This document shows positions 34,746-43,268 of a stretch of 54,147 bases of DNA, piece by piece. This DNA is from Singulisphaera sp. GP187. GTDB taxonomy: Bacteria; Planctomycetota; Planctomycetia; Gemmatales; Gemmataceae. A program made the position numbers and the translations under genes. A model generated the notes under the pieces. It was not told the origin of the DNA, did not search any database, and worked only from the letters and a program-made list of their open reading frames with translations. The stretch spans positions 1 to 54,147 of the forward strand of contig CAMAUE010000018.1 of assembly GCA_945861245.1 (NCBI GenBank). Reading direction: 5' to 3'. How positions within the stretch are numbered: the stretch's first letter is position 1; each line of letters starts with the position of its first letter.

Positions 34746-34809
34746 TGACAGGTCCGTGGGGCCAGGCTTTCTAGCCTGGCCAGGCTGGAAAGCCTGGCCC
34801 CACCTGTCA
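34746..34809. repeat. Long palindrome, GGCCAGGCT family
   Basis: A nearly perfect palindrome of about 64 bases centred at 34779/34780 with almost no loop. Outer arms start with TGACAGG and GTGGGGCCAGGCTTTC. It is related to the repeat at 5894-5962 and fills the gap before the next gene. Confidence 0.85.
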
Positions 34810-34936
34810 AATCAAGCTGGTCGGACCACTAGTTCGCCCGGACATCGCGCAATCGCTAAACGTAAACAATATCACGCCTTTCCAATAAGATGATGCGATA
34901 CACGTTGCCTTGTTTCACTGCTAGGGGGCTCCTGCC

Positions 34937-36547
34937 ATGGCGATGATCCGCTGTTCGCAATGCAATGCACCGATGACCGATGACGAAGCGTCCACCGGCG
35001 TCTGCCCGGGGTGCGGCGCCGTGGTGCAGCGTGCCGTGTCGATTGCGGTTCCGGGAGTAAGACAGGGATCCGCCACCCCGCCGAGCATGTGGCGATCGGT
35101 GTTACTGGCGGCTATCGGGGGCGTGCTCTTTTTCATGCTGCCAATCGTGATGCTCTTCTACTTCAGCACGCCCGATCGCCCGGAAAAGAAGGACGAGAAG
35201 AAAATCGCGGAGGCCAAAAAAGAGACTCCTGTCGAGAAGAAAACCGTCGTCCCTGAAAAAAAGAATATGCCCGATTCTGAGCCGAAGAAAGAGGATGTCG
35301 TCGCGAAGCCGAAGACAGAGGAGCCCAAATCGGTTGACCCGATGCCGCCGGTGAAGAAGGAAGAGCTGAAGAATGTCGAAATAGTGAAAAAGGAAGAGCC
35401 GAAGATAGTCGAAGTCGTGAAAAAGGAAGAGCCGAAGAAAGTCGAGATCGCCAAAAAGCCCGATGAAGTGAAGAAGGTACCGCAGCCGATTCGGCAGGTC
35501 GGGAACCTCGTATTGCCATTGCTGCGCGATGATGTGATCAAGATCGATGGCGACCTATCGGACTGGCGCGACATCCCGCCGGTGTTTCTGAATGCGGTGG
35601 AGCGAGGCCGATCGCCCAAGAAAGTGGTGCTCGCGCCGCCGACGCAGAAGGCGTTTGTCGCCTATTCTTCGCGGGGCATTCTGATAGGCGTCGATGTCGT
35701 CGATACGAGCGGCGAGCTGGAAAACGTCGGCAAACCCGCACGCGGCCCGTGGACGTTCTGGGACAACGACGGCGTCGAGGTCTACATCGACACACTCAAT
35801 TCGCGCTCGCCCCGCCGCGGGCCGGCTAGCATCCATCAGTTTTTCGCAATGCCGTTCGGCACGGACGATGACGCCGGCGTCGGCGGGTATGAGTCGAAAA
35901 TCCTCGGCAATCCGCAGCGACCCGATTGGAAAATCGAAACGCTGTCGGCGACGGGTCGAAACGCCATGCCTCGCGTCGGCAAGAAGACGCCGACGGGTTG
36001 GACGCTGGAGTTCCTGATCCCGCGGTCTGCTTTGCGCGAAAACGATGCCAAGCCAGGTGTCGTGTTGGGACTAGAAGTACAGATCGACACCGGGACCAAC
36101 ATCTATTACTTCTGGGCGAACGACAACCCAGCCACGCACGTCAGCATGACGCCGAGCGCCTGGGGCGAGGTCATCCTCGGCGGCAGCGACGCTCGTCTCG
36201 AGTTGCTCGACGCCAAATCGCAGCCGACAAAAGGTATTGCCGTTGGCGATTCCTTGAACGTGCGCGTCACCGACCGCGATGCCAACTTCGACGCCAACGC
36301 CAAAGGCAAACTTAGCGTCTCACTTCGCGCGTCCAGTGGTGATGTCAAGTCACTCGTGCTCGCAGAAACCGAGGTTGGGTCGGGCGTCTACCTCGGCACG
36401 ATCGGCACCGTTGCGAAGAGCACGCGACGGGATACCGACAAGCTCGAAGTAACGCCGAACGCCACGATTTCGCTGGAGTATCTCGATCAGGTCCGCGCCA
36501 ACGGCGACCGCAATATTCTGCTGCGTTCGGAGCTGCGCGTTCGTTAG
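34937..36547 (+). CDS. Zinc-ribbon membrane protein with CBM9-like external domain
   Basis: 536 residues. A Cys4 zinc ribbon opens the protein (RCSQCNAPM ... GVCPGCGAV, about 5-30), then a membrane helix (SVLLAAIGGVLFFMLPIVMLF, about 54-74). A Lys/Glu/Pro-rich stalk of about 100 residues with repeats of KKEEPKIVEV leads to a CBM9-type domain: KIDGDLSDWRDIPPVFL, then GPWTFWDNDGVEVYIDT. A last beta domain starts at about 420 (GDSLNVRVTDRDANFD). The topology puts the ribbon in the cytoplasm and the sugar-binding-like domain outside. ATG 34937 is the start. The function is unknown, but it could link an outside ligand to an inside partner. Confidence 0.78.
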   Translation: MAMIRCSQCNAPMTDDEASTGVCPGCGAVVQRAVSIAVPGVRQGSATPPSMWRSVLLAAIGGVLFFMLPIVMLFYFSTPDRPEKKDEKKIAEAKKETPVEKKTVVPEKKNMPDSEPKKEDVVAKPKTEEPKSVDPMPPVKKEELKNVEIVKKEEPKIVEVVKKEEPKKVEIAKKPDEVKKVPQPIRQVGNLVLPLLRDDVIKIDGDLSDWRDIPPVFLNAVERGRSPKKVVLAPPTQKAFVAYSSRGILIGVDVVDTSGELENVGKPARGPWTFWDNDGVEVYIDTLNSRSPRRGPASIHQFFAMPFGTDDDAGVGGYESKILGNPQRPDWKIETLSATGRNAMPRVGKKTPTGWTLEFLIPRSALRENDAKPGVVLGLEVQIDTGTNIYYFWANDNPATHVSMTPSAWGEVILGGSDARLELLDAKSQPTKGIAVGDSLNVRVTDRDANFDANAKGKLSVSLRASSGDVKSLVLAETEVGSGVYLGTIGTVAKSTRRDTDKLEVTPNATISLEYLDQVRANGDRNILLRSELRVR

Positions 36548-36604
36548 CCGGACGCGCAAGCGACGTTGAGGCGTCAATATTCGTCGCTTGCGCGTCCGGC
36601 TAAC
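36543..36604. terminator. Hairpin shared by two convergent stop codons
   Basis: Two perfect 23-base arms (36543-36565 and 36582-36604) with a 16-base loop. Each arm begins GTTAGCCGG on its own strand, and the TAG in it is the stop codon of the gene reading into the hairpin: the CBM9-like gene from the left and upp from the right. It likely ends both transcripts. Confidence 0.85.
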
Positions 36605-37229
36605 AAACGGTGCCGAATTGGCGATCGCCGGCGTCGCCGAGACCCGGGACAATGTAGCTGTGTTCGTTGAGGTGGGAATCGAGAGCGGCGAGGTAGATCG
36701 GCACATCGGGGTGTGCAGCTTGCAAAGCCCGGACGCCTTCGGGGGCGGCGATGATGGCGAGAAAGCGGATGTTGCGGACGCCCCAGCCTTTGAGGATGGC
36801 GATCGCCGCCGCTGCCGACCCACCGGTGGCGAGCATCGGATCGACGACGTAGCAGATGTCGAGTTTCGTCTCAGCCGTGAGCTTGTTGTAATAGGTGACG
36901 GGCTTGAGCGTCTTGTGGTCGCGGTATAGGCCGAGATGCCAAACCTGAGCATCGGGCACGAATTCGACGATGGCGTCGGCCATTCCCAATCCCGCACGCA
37001 GGATCGGAACCAAACCGATGCGTTGCACGATACGCTCGGTGGGACACGGCGCCAACGGCGTCGTCACGGTGATGCTCTCCATCGCCAAATCGGCGGCCGC
37101 TTCCCAAAACAACAGTTGAGCAATCTCCCGCACCAGGCGACGAAATTCGCGCGGCGGCGTGCTCACGTCACGAAGCAACCCGACCCGATGAAGCAACAAC
37201 GGATGGCGACTGATGTGGACGCTTGGCAT
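36600..37229 (-). CDS. upp: Uracil phosphoribosyltransferase
   Basis: 209 residues, the normal length. It makes UMP from uracil and PRPP in the cytoplasm (pyrimidine salvage). Visible motifs: LVPILRAGLGMADAI (about 73-87), the PRPP site VVDPMLATGGSAAAAI (about 128-143), and the C-terminal uracil-binding end IVPGLGDAGDRQFGT. The start ATG 37229 is standard. The stop codon lies in the arm of the hairpin shared with the convergent neighbour. Confidence 0.96.
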   Translation of the reverse strand: MPSVHISRHPLLLHRVGLLRDVSTPPREFRRLVREIAQLLFWEAAADLAMESITVTTPLAPCPTERIVQRIGLVPILRAGLGMADAIVEFVPDAQVWHLGLYRDHKTLKPVTYYNKLTAETKLDICYVVDPMLATGGSAAAAIAILKGWGVRNIRFLAIIAAPEGVRALQAAHPDVPIYLAALDSHLNEHSYIVPGLGDAGDRQFGTVC

Positions 37230-37263
37230 GGGACTCCCGAGAACCGTCCCTCATTTAGCGTGA

Positions 37264-37301
37264 AATTTATGGCGGGTTTGAAACCGAACCCGCCATAAAT
37301 T
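37264..37301. repeat. Inverted repeat with TTATGGCGGG arms
   Basis: Perfect 15-base arms AATTTATGGCGGGTT (37264-37278) and AACCCGCCATAAATT (37287-37301), 8-base loop. It lies between rplU and upp. A related ATGGCGGG palindrome is at 39544-39598. Confidence 0.85.
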
Positions 37302-37378
37302 GCGGCCTATTTGAGGATTTCATTCGACAAAAAAAGCCGTGAGATGAATCGCACGGCTATTGGCTCTTCTTTCAACGG

Positions 37379-37690
37379 CTACTCTTGTACAATCTGGCTG
37401 ATTCGCACCGCAGTGTAATGCTGCCGATGACCCTTCAAGCGGCGGTAGTTCTTTCGGCGGCGGAAGTGCTGCACGTAGATTTTCGTGCTCGGCATGGCAA
37501 CAACTTGTCCCACAATTCGAGCACCGGTGATCGTCGGCAGCCCGATCTTTGCGCCAGCGTCCTGCTGAACGAACAACACGCGGGCGAATTCGATATTGCT
37601 GCCGATCTGAACATCGCGGTAATCGACGTTGACGACATCACCTTCGTGCACGCGGTATTGATGTGATCCGTCTTCAAAAATAGCGTACAT
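37379..37690 (-). CDS. rplU: 50S ribosomal protein L21
   Basis: 103 residues, the normal length. Motifs: MYAIFEDGSHQYRVHEGDVV, then VLFVQQD, AKIGLPTITGARIVGQVV and the basic end HFRRRKNYRRLKGHRQHYTAVRI in parts. It is part of the large ribosomal subunit. The frame is open further upstream, but ATG 37690 begins the family and has AAGGGA upstream. L27 (rpmA) and obg, usually next to it, are not here; upp is its downstream neighbour. Confidence 0.97.
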   Translation of the reverse strand: MYAIFEDGSHQYRVHEGDVVNVDYRDVQIGSNIEFARVLFVQQDAGAKIGLPTITGARIVGQVVAMPSTKIYVQHFRRRKNYRRLKGHRQHYTAVRISQIVQE

Positions 37691-37994
37691 TCTCGTCCCT
37701 TTGCTTATGCGTTGATCGTATCGTGTATGCTTGTCGGTTTCTTGAAAGTGTGGTATATGGAAATTTGGTGAAGGCGTCCATCGATTTTTCCAGCAGGAAT
37801 ACGATACGGAGCGTCGTACGAGATTGGGGAACGAAAACTCGCCATTCTGCGTCAAAGAACCTCTGACATCCGGTATACGCACGTTCCGGTGCGCATTGAA
37901 AAATCGTATCGATTCTGCCGCCTTTGTCAATTTTGAGCTATGGTTGGATTGCGCAAGGTTCACGGATCGGATATCCTGGAAGTGAGTACCTATC
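37691..37994. other. Divergent gap between rplU and the kinase gene
   Basis: About 300 bases between divergent genes. It must hold both promoters, but I see no clear -35/-10 pair, repeat or RNA gene. Confidence 0.5.
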
Positions 37995-39425
37995 ATGGCG
38001 TTCGCGACCTATCAGCAATTTTGTGACGGCGTTTTGCGATCCAGCTTGATTGAAGGAGAGCAGCGGGTCGATTTTGCCAAGCTTAAATCCAAGTATAAGG
38101 AGGCCCGCGAATTCGCCCAGGAACTCATTCGTCGTGATTGGCTCACAGCCTATCAGGTCAATCAGGTTTTTCAGGGCCAATGGCAGAATCTCGTCATCGG
38201 CCCCTATGTGATTCTTGAACGTATCGGCGAAGGCGGTATGGGACAAGTCTTCCGCGCCCGTCAAAAACTCCTCAATCGCGTCGTGGCCTTGAAGCTGATC
38301 CGCAAGGAGTGCCTCGACAATCCGCGTGTCATTCAGCGATTTCAACGCGAAATTCGGGCGGCAGGCCAGGTGAGCCATCCGCACATCATACGTGCTTACG
38401 ACGCCGACCAGTTCAACGGAACCTATTACATCGCGATGGAGCTTATTGACGGCCAAGACCTCGCAAAAATGGTGAAAGCGCACGGGCCACTTCCGGTCGA
38501 TCAGGCCTGCGAGTACATCCGACAAGCTGCGCTGGGCCTGCAACATGCCTTCGAACGCGGCATGGTCCATCGTGATATCAAGCCGGCGAATCTACTCGTC
38601 ATGCGGGCGGTTGCCAGCGACCGTCGCCGATCGAGCGGCGAGATCGCACTGCCGACGGACCCATTCAAGAATAGCAGCGCGATGCATTCTCGTGCCGCGG
38701 TGGTCATGCATTATCCCTGGGGCGTCGTGAAGATTCTCGATCTCGGCATGGCGCGGTGCAACAATCCGTTCACGGGCGAAGCGGCGACCCATCTGACACA
38801 GGTCGGCTCGATCATGGGCACGCCGGAATACATCGCGCCGGAGCAGGCACGTGACAGCCACACCAGCGACGTTCGTGCCGATCTCTACAGTCTCGGTTGC
38901 ACGCTCTACTTTCTCCTGACCGGGCAACCGCCCTTTCCAACCGGAACCGTGACCGAGAAGCTCTTGCAGCACCAGATGGACGCACCGGCACCGATTGCGA
39001 AGATTCGTGCGGATCGACTCTTTGCGTGGAAGAAAGTCACCGAAAGCACCATGGGCGTGCCTGCCGAGGTAGAGCGTGTAGTGCACAAACTGCTCGCGAA
39101 ACGACCGGATCATCGCTATCAAACGCCGATCGAGTTAGCGAACGAATTGCGCGACATTCTAAAGATGATGCCTTACATACCGCAATCTGCCAGCGTTTCC
39201 TCTCTCGACGCCGGGAGTGAGACTATGGAGTTGGCCTCGATACCGGTGCTATCGACCCAATGCCCTGGTCACCAGAAAATTATACTGCCACTCGCGAAGC
39301 CAGCGTCACAGCGCCAGCGTACACGCCGTCCCCACGGGGTTGTGCCGGCGGCGATCGCCCTGATAGGTGGTTTTTTCTTCAATGCCATGGCGACGGTGTT
39401 CGCCGCAGTGCGGAGTCGTGGATAG
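37995..39425 (+). CDS. Ser/Thr protein kinase with C-terminal membrane helix
   Basis: 476 residues. A helical N-terminal segment of about 65 residues (LIRRDWLTAYQVNQVFQG) is the type often found before planctomycete kinase domains. The Hanks-type kinase follows: GEGGMGQVFRA (about 78-88), VVALKLI (Lys100), HRDIKPANLL (His192-Asp194), DLG in place of DFG (249-251), and GTPEYIAPEQ. Between the catalytic loop and DLG is an extra segment of about 40 residues (203-244) absent from most kinases. The C-terminus has a membrane helix (GVVPAAIALIGGFFFNAMATVF), which gives an inside kinase tethered by its tail. ATG 37995 is the start. Confidence 0.93.
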   Translation: MAFATYQQFCDGVLRSSLIEGEQRVDFAKLKSKYKEAREFAQELIRRDWLTAYQVNQVFQGQWQNLVIGPYVILERIGEGGMGQVFRARQKLLNRVVALKLIRKECLDNPRVIQRFQREIRAAGQVSHPHIIRAYDADQFNGTYYIAMELIDGQDLAKMVKAHGPLPVDQACEYIRQAALGLQHAFERGMVHRDIKPANLLVMRAVASDRRRSSGEIALPTDPFKNSSAMHSRAAVVMHYPWGVVKILDLGMARCNNPFTGEAATHLTQVGSIMGTPEYIAPEQARDSHTSDVRADLYSLGCTLYFLLTGQPPFPTGTVTEKLLQHQMDAPAPIAKIRADRLFAWKKVTESTMGVPAEVERVVHKLLAKRPDHRYQTPIELANELRDILKMMPYIPQSASVSSLDAGSETMELASIPVLSTQCPGHQKIILPLAKPASQRQRTRRPHGVVPAAIALIGGFFFNAMATVFAAVRSRG

Positions 39426-39543
39426 TACACGCGGGCAAGCCCGGCGATCCTAGAACCGCGAACAAAAAAGGCTGGTTCCAAGGTCGGTTCCAGCGAACCG
39501 CCGGGCCTGTCCAAGCGGTGAACTCCCGGCATCCGTTTTGTAT

Positions 39544-39598
39544 ATAGCCCGCCATATATCGCGGGTTCTCGGCATGCCCGCCATAAATGGCGGGCTAT
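39544..39598. repeat. Palindrome with ATAGCCCGCCAT arms
   Basis: ATAGCCCGCCATATAT on the left is matched by ATAAATGGCGGGCTAT on the right; the right part is itself palindromic (GCCCGCCATAAATGGCGGGC, 39576-39595). It sits in the 349-base gap between the kinase and TolC genes; nothing else is recognised there. Confidence 0.8.
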
Positions 39599-39774
39599 TT
39601 ACGAAACAGATCCCCCCATCCTCACTCACTTCACACCACTCGCGAAAAGCGCCCGCATTATCGGCATAATCGTCAAAGATTTCCTAATTTCTCATCCGGG
39701 ACTAACCGATAACAGGAATGATCCCGCATGGAATGCGCCATGCGCGACGAGTGTTCTAGGCGATGGGGTGCCGA

Positions 39775-42189
39775 ATGTTGCAACGGATTGCTGGCTTCGC
39801 GAAAAAATTGATTTACTGCGGCCTGCCAACGTTCACGTTGCTCGGTGTCGTCGCCGGTTGTCAGCAAACGTTTTTGGCCAAGGAAGTCTACGAACAAGCT
39901 CATATGGAGCGTCTGCCTACCAAGCTGGAGAACGACCATTGCGGCGTTAATCATCCTCTCACCGGCATCACGCCGGCGCCGCCGACGGTCAGCAATCCCG
40001 ATCGTCCGCCGCGCTATTTGACGCTGCAAGGCGCCTTCGCATTAGCTCTGGAGAACGGCCACGTCAGCGGTCGCGCTGGCGCGGGTCGCGGGCAATCCGA
40101 TGACAATCTCGGAGCGTTTAACGGCCCCGGCTCGATGAACTCGCAGACCGAGCGTATCAAAGTAATCGCCCTGAACCCGGCCATCACCAGTGCTGCCATG
40201 GAAGCGTCGATAGCACGCTTCGACGCCCAGTATGTCACCTCAATGAGTTGGAGCAATACCGACAACCTCCAGCAAGGTTTGTCGTCGTTCAACAACGGCC
40301 ATTCCGCCGCACTGGCGTCCACGCTTATCAAACCGTTCTCTACCGGCGGCTTGGCTAACGTCTCATTCCTGGCGAATTACACAAACCTGAACGTGCCGCC
40401 CACCGGTCAGCTAGGCGTGTTGAATCCAAACTACACGTTGCGCATGAGCGTCGGCTTCGAGCAGCCCCTGTGGAAAGACTGGGGCGTCGACATGAACCAA
40501 TTGCTGTCGCGCTTCCCTGGCATATCAGGCAGCTCATTCAGTAGTTCGGGTGCTGCCGCAGCCTTTAACACGCATCAAGGAACCCTTGGCAGTTTCGTCG
40601 ATCGCTCGACGGAAGGCATCCTGATTTCGCGTTTGCGTTTCGACCAGGCTCGCGCCGAATTTGAGCGTAACGTGAACCTCCTCATCCTCAACACGGAAGT
40701 CGCCTATTGGAACCTGTACAACAAATTTGGCCAACTTTACAGCTTTGAAGAAAACCTGCGGGTGATGCATAAAACCTGGCAGGAAAGTTACAACCTATAC
40801 AAGGCCGGCTCGGAGAAGATGCCTCCGCCGCAATATTTTCAGGTGCTCGGTCAATACGAAGAGTTCCGGGCCGAGCGTCTACGGGCACTGAACGAAGTGC
40901 TCGATGCCGAGCGCCATCTGCGTGGCATCCTCGGCCTGCCGGTGGAGGACGGCACGAAGCTTGTGCCGATCACGCCGCCGAGTTTCGCCGAGTTGAGGCC
41001 AGATTGGCAGAACAGCGTTCAGGACGCGCTCAACCTCCGCCCGGAATTGATCCTGGCTCGCGAAAACCTGAAGTACCACCAGTATCTGATGTCGATCCAG
41101 AAGAACAACCTGCGCCCTGACCTGCGTGGTTTCTTTCGCTACGAACCCGTCGGCTTCGGCTCAACTCTGGTCGGCGACGAAAACTTTATTGACGGCTCAG
41201 GAACGCCGCGAACCAACAACGCCATCCGATCCCTCATCGGCAGCCATTACGGCGACTGGACGATGGGCGTCAACATGAGCGTGTCGCTCGGTCAACGCTT
41301 CGAACATGCCGCAATTCGGGCGGCGCGGCTGGAACTGACACAGGCGTTTTACTTCCTCAGGGACCAAGAGGAACGAGCCACACGCTTCTTGGCCTCGCAG
41401 ATACAGGAACTTGATCATCAATATCGCCGCATCGAGGCCCATCGCGCGGAGCGCATTGCGTATCTCGAAAGTGTGCGAAAGAACCTGCAACAATCCAAGG
41501 GCGGGAAGTTGTCGCCGGGCGATCAACGCATTCTCGATGCCCAGCGCCGCTACGCCGCCGCGCTCGTCAAGGAATACGGGGCCATCGCGGAGTACAACAA
41601 CACACTTGCCCGGCTTGAATGGGCGAAGGGCACGATTCTGAAATACAACAACGTACACATCAGCGAAGGTCCGCTGCCGCAATGTGCCCAAATCCGCGCG
41701 GTGGAATACGAGAAAGAGCGCAGCAGGGCGATCGTGCTGCGTGAACGTCCCGATTCGCTGACGCAACCCGGTCGATTGTGTGCGGTGAAATCGAGCGAAG
41801 TTCTAACCAGCGGAGAAAACGCGATCGAAGGCGGGCAGCCGACAGGCCTGCCCACGACACCTACCGACTTTGAACAACGCGAACGGCTGCCGATCGTTCC
41901 GAAAAAATCCGGGATAGGCGATGAGCTGCCGATAGCGCCAAAAACTCTGGACACCAGCTGGGTACCGATCCCGACGCTCGAAATACGAACGCCAGCGCCG
42001 ACGACACTCACCGACGGAGCCACAAAGGGCAGGCAAGGCTTTATGCTCCTGGAGCCGAAAACGCCGTCGTCAGCCGCTCCCGCAGTGCGCGCGATCACGC
42101 CGACGCTGCCGTCTGTGCTTGACCGCCAAAACGGGATTACGCTGCCGCCGATCAACGATCTGCCTACGACGCCGCCGCTGGATCGGTGA
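39775..42189 (+). CDS. TolC-family outer-membrane lipoprotein
   Basis: 804 residues. The signal ends in a lipobox (LLGVVAGC, Cys29), as in outer-membrane efflux lipoproteins. Helical TolC-type repeats are seen in RFDQARAEFERNVNLLILNTEVAYWNLYNKFGQL (in parts) and ARENLKYHQYLMSIQKNNLRPDLRGFFRY. It is longer than usual (about 450-500 residues) owing to an N-terminal insertion with Gly/Asn-rich sequence (to about 290) and a Pro/Thr-rich tail of about 130 residues. No partner transporter genes are beside it. ATG 39775 starts the signal; ATG 39763 is the alternative. It likely forms an export channel in the outer membrane. Confidence 0.85.
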   Translation: MLQRIAGFAKKLIYCGLPTFTLLGVVAGCQQTFLAKEVYEQAHMERLPTKLENDHCGVNHPLTGITPAPPTVSNPDRPPRYLTLQGAFALALENGHVSGRAGAGRGQSDDNLGAFNGPGSMNSQTERIKVIALNPAITSAAMEASIARFDAQYVTSMSWSNTDNLQQGLSSFNNGHSAALASTLIKPFSTGGLANVSFLANYTNLNVPPTGQLGVLNPNYTLRMSVGFEQPLWKDWGVDMNQLLSRFPGISGSSFSSSGAAAAFNTHQGTLGSFVDRSTEGILISRLRFDQARAEFERNVNLLILNTEVAYWNLYNKFGQLYSFEENLRVMHKTWQESYNLYKAGSEKMPPPQYFQVLGQYEEFRAERLRALNEVLDAERHLRGILGLPVEDGTKLVPITPPSFAELRPDWQNSVQDALNLRPELILARENLKYHQYLMSIQKNNLRPDLRGFFRYEPVGFGSTLVGDENFIDGSGTPRTNNAIRSLIGSHYGDWTMGVNMSVSLGQRFEHAAIRAARLELTQAFYFLRDQEERATRFLASQIQELDHQYRRIEAHRAERIAYLESVRKNLQQSKGGKLSPGDQRILDAQRRYAAALVKEYGAIAEYNNTLARLEWAKGTILKYNNVHISEGPLPQCAQIRAVEYEKERSRAIVLRERPDSLTQPGRLCAVKSSEVLTSGENAIEGGQPTGLPTTPTDFEQRERLPIVPKKSGIGDELPIAPKTLDTSWVPIPTLEIRTPAPTTLTDGATKGRQGFMLLEPKTPSSAAPAVRAITPTLPSVLDRQNGITLPPINDLPTTPPLDR

Positions 42190-42233
42190 TCGTTTTCGTT
42201 TAGGAAAATCGAATAAAGAACTTCCCGATTCCG

Positions 42234-42287
42234 CCGCTTGCGGCTTAGCGCTCGCAAGGCGCCGCGCGAGCGCTAAGCCGCAAGCGG
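42234..42287. repeat. Main palindromic repeat, perfect 22-bp arms
   Basis: Arms 42234-42255 and 42266-42287 with a 10-base loop, the same arms as in the copy at 29184. It lies downstream of the TolC-family gene. Confidence 0.92.
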
Positions 42288-42323
42288 CAAAACCAAATCG
42301 GGAAGTTAGTATTTGAATGATCC

Positions 42324-42361
42324 TTAGCGCCCGCGTGACGGCTCGCGTTTGCGGGCGCTAA
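42324..42361. repeat. Inverted repeat TTAGCGCCCGC
   Basis: Perfect 11-bp arms TTAGCGCCCGC (42324-42334) and GCGGGCGCTAA (42351-42361). The right part runs into GCGCTAAACGAAAAC, similar to GCGCTAAACGTAAAC at about 33237 and TCGCTAAACGTAAAC at about 34853. Confidence 0.75.
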
Positions 42362-42487
42362 ACGAAAACAAAAGGAATTCTGAGGGCGGCGCCAATTTTC
42401 CACTTCCCTAATTCCTCTTGGCGCGGTAGATTGTCATTCTCACCTACCACCGCGCGGCAACGCGCTGTCACTCAAGGAGTGTTCTTC

Positions 42488-43051
42488 ATGGTTCGCATTT
42501 TGACTGCATCGGTCATCTGCACCCTCGCCCTGTCTTTTGCCGTCGCGCAAGACACTGCCAAGACGCCGGCGAAGGTTGAAGTCGGGCAGAAAGCGCCTGA
42601 TTTCACGTTCAAGGATCAATCGGGCAAAACCATCAATCTCGCAGAACTCTGCGCTAAAGGCCCAGTGCTCGTCCGCTTGACCTGCGGCTGCTCGGGTTGC
42701 GACAAGGAATTGGCCTACTTCCAGGAAATCGATGCCGCCTACAAAAAATATGGCGTCACCAGCATTGCCATCTTCAAGGAACCGGACGGCAAAGTCGCGA
42801 AGTACGCAACGGAAAAGAAAATCAACATGCTCTACGGCGTCGACAGCAAAGGCAAAGCCTGGGAAACCTTCCAGACCAAGACGATGCCGACGAACTTCCT
42901 CATCGGCAAGGGCGGCGAGATCGTCGCCATCTTCCGAGGCTGCGACCCGAGCGGTTTGCTCGCCAGCAAGGTCTCCGAGAAGATCGCCAAGACCGTCGAC
43001 ACGGCGACCGTCGATGTGAAGGGCAAAGTTCAGCAGACCAACAAGAAGTAA
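42488..43051 (+). CDS. Secreted redoxin (AhpC/TSA-like)
   Basis: 187 residues. A signal peptide (ILTASVICTLALSFAVAQ) is followed by a thioredoxin-fold peroxiredoxin-like domain: VGQKAPDFTFKDQSGKTINL then the active-site region LTCGCSGCDKEL (Cys66, Cys68, Cys71). The CGCSGC pattern is unusual; TlpA/peroxiredoxin members normally have CxxC with other spacing. The cis-Pro block is TKTMPTNFLIGKGG. ATG 42488 has AAGGAG eight bases ahead. It probably handles thiols outside the cytoplasm. Confidence 0.87.
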   Translation: MVRILTASVICTLALSFAVAQDTAKTPAKVEVGQKAPDFTFKDQSGKTINLAELCAKGPVLVRLTCGCSGCDKELAYFQEIDAAYKKYGVTSIAIFKEPDGKVAKYATEKKINMLYGVDSKGKAWETFQTKTMPTNFLIGKGGEIVAIFRGCDPSGLLASKVSEKIAKTVDTATVDVKGKVQQTNKK

Positions 43052-43268
43052 ACCAGTTCTCCAAGAACCCCAGAGCTGGAAGCGTGCACGACGGTGTATT
43101 TCAATCGTTGCTTTCGCTTCCGGCCCTGAGGCGTCTCCGCCGTGCACAAAAAGACACATAATCCACGCGGAAACTTTCCCAGTTCGCCAATTTTTCGTTA
43201 GTATTCCCGCAGTTAATAGTTTACCTTGATAGAAACTCTTTCGATCCGCCGATACGGGAGTGCGTGCG

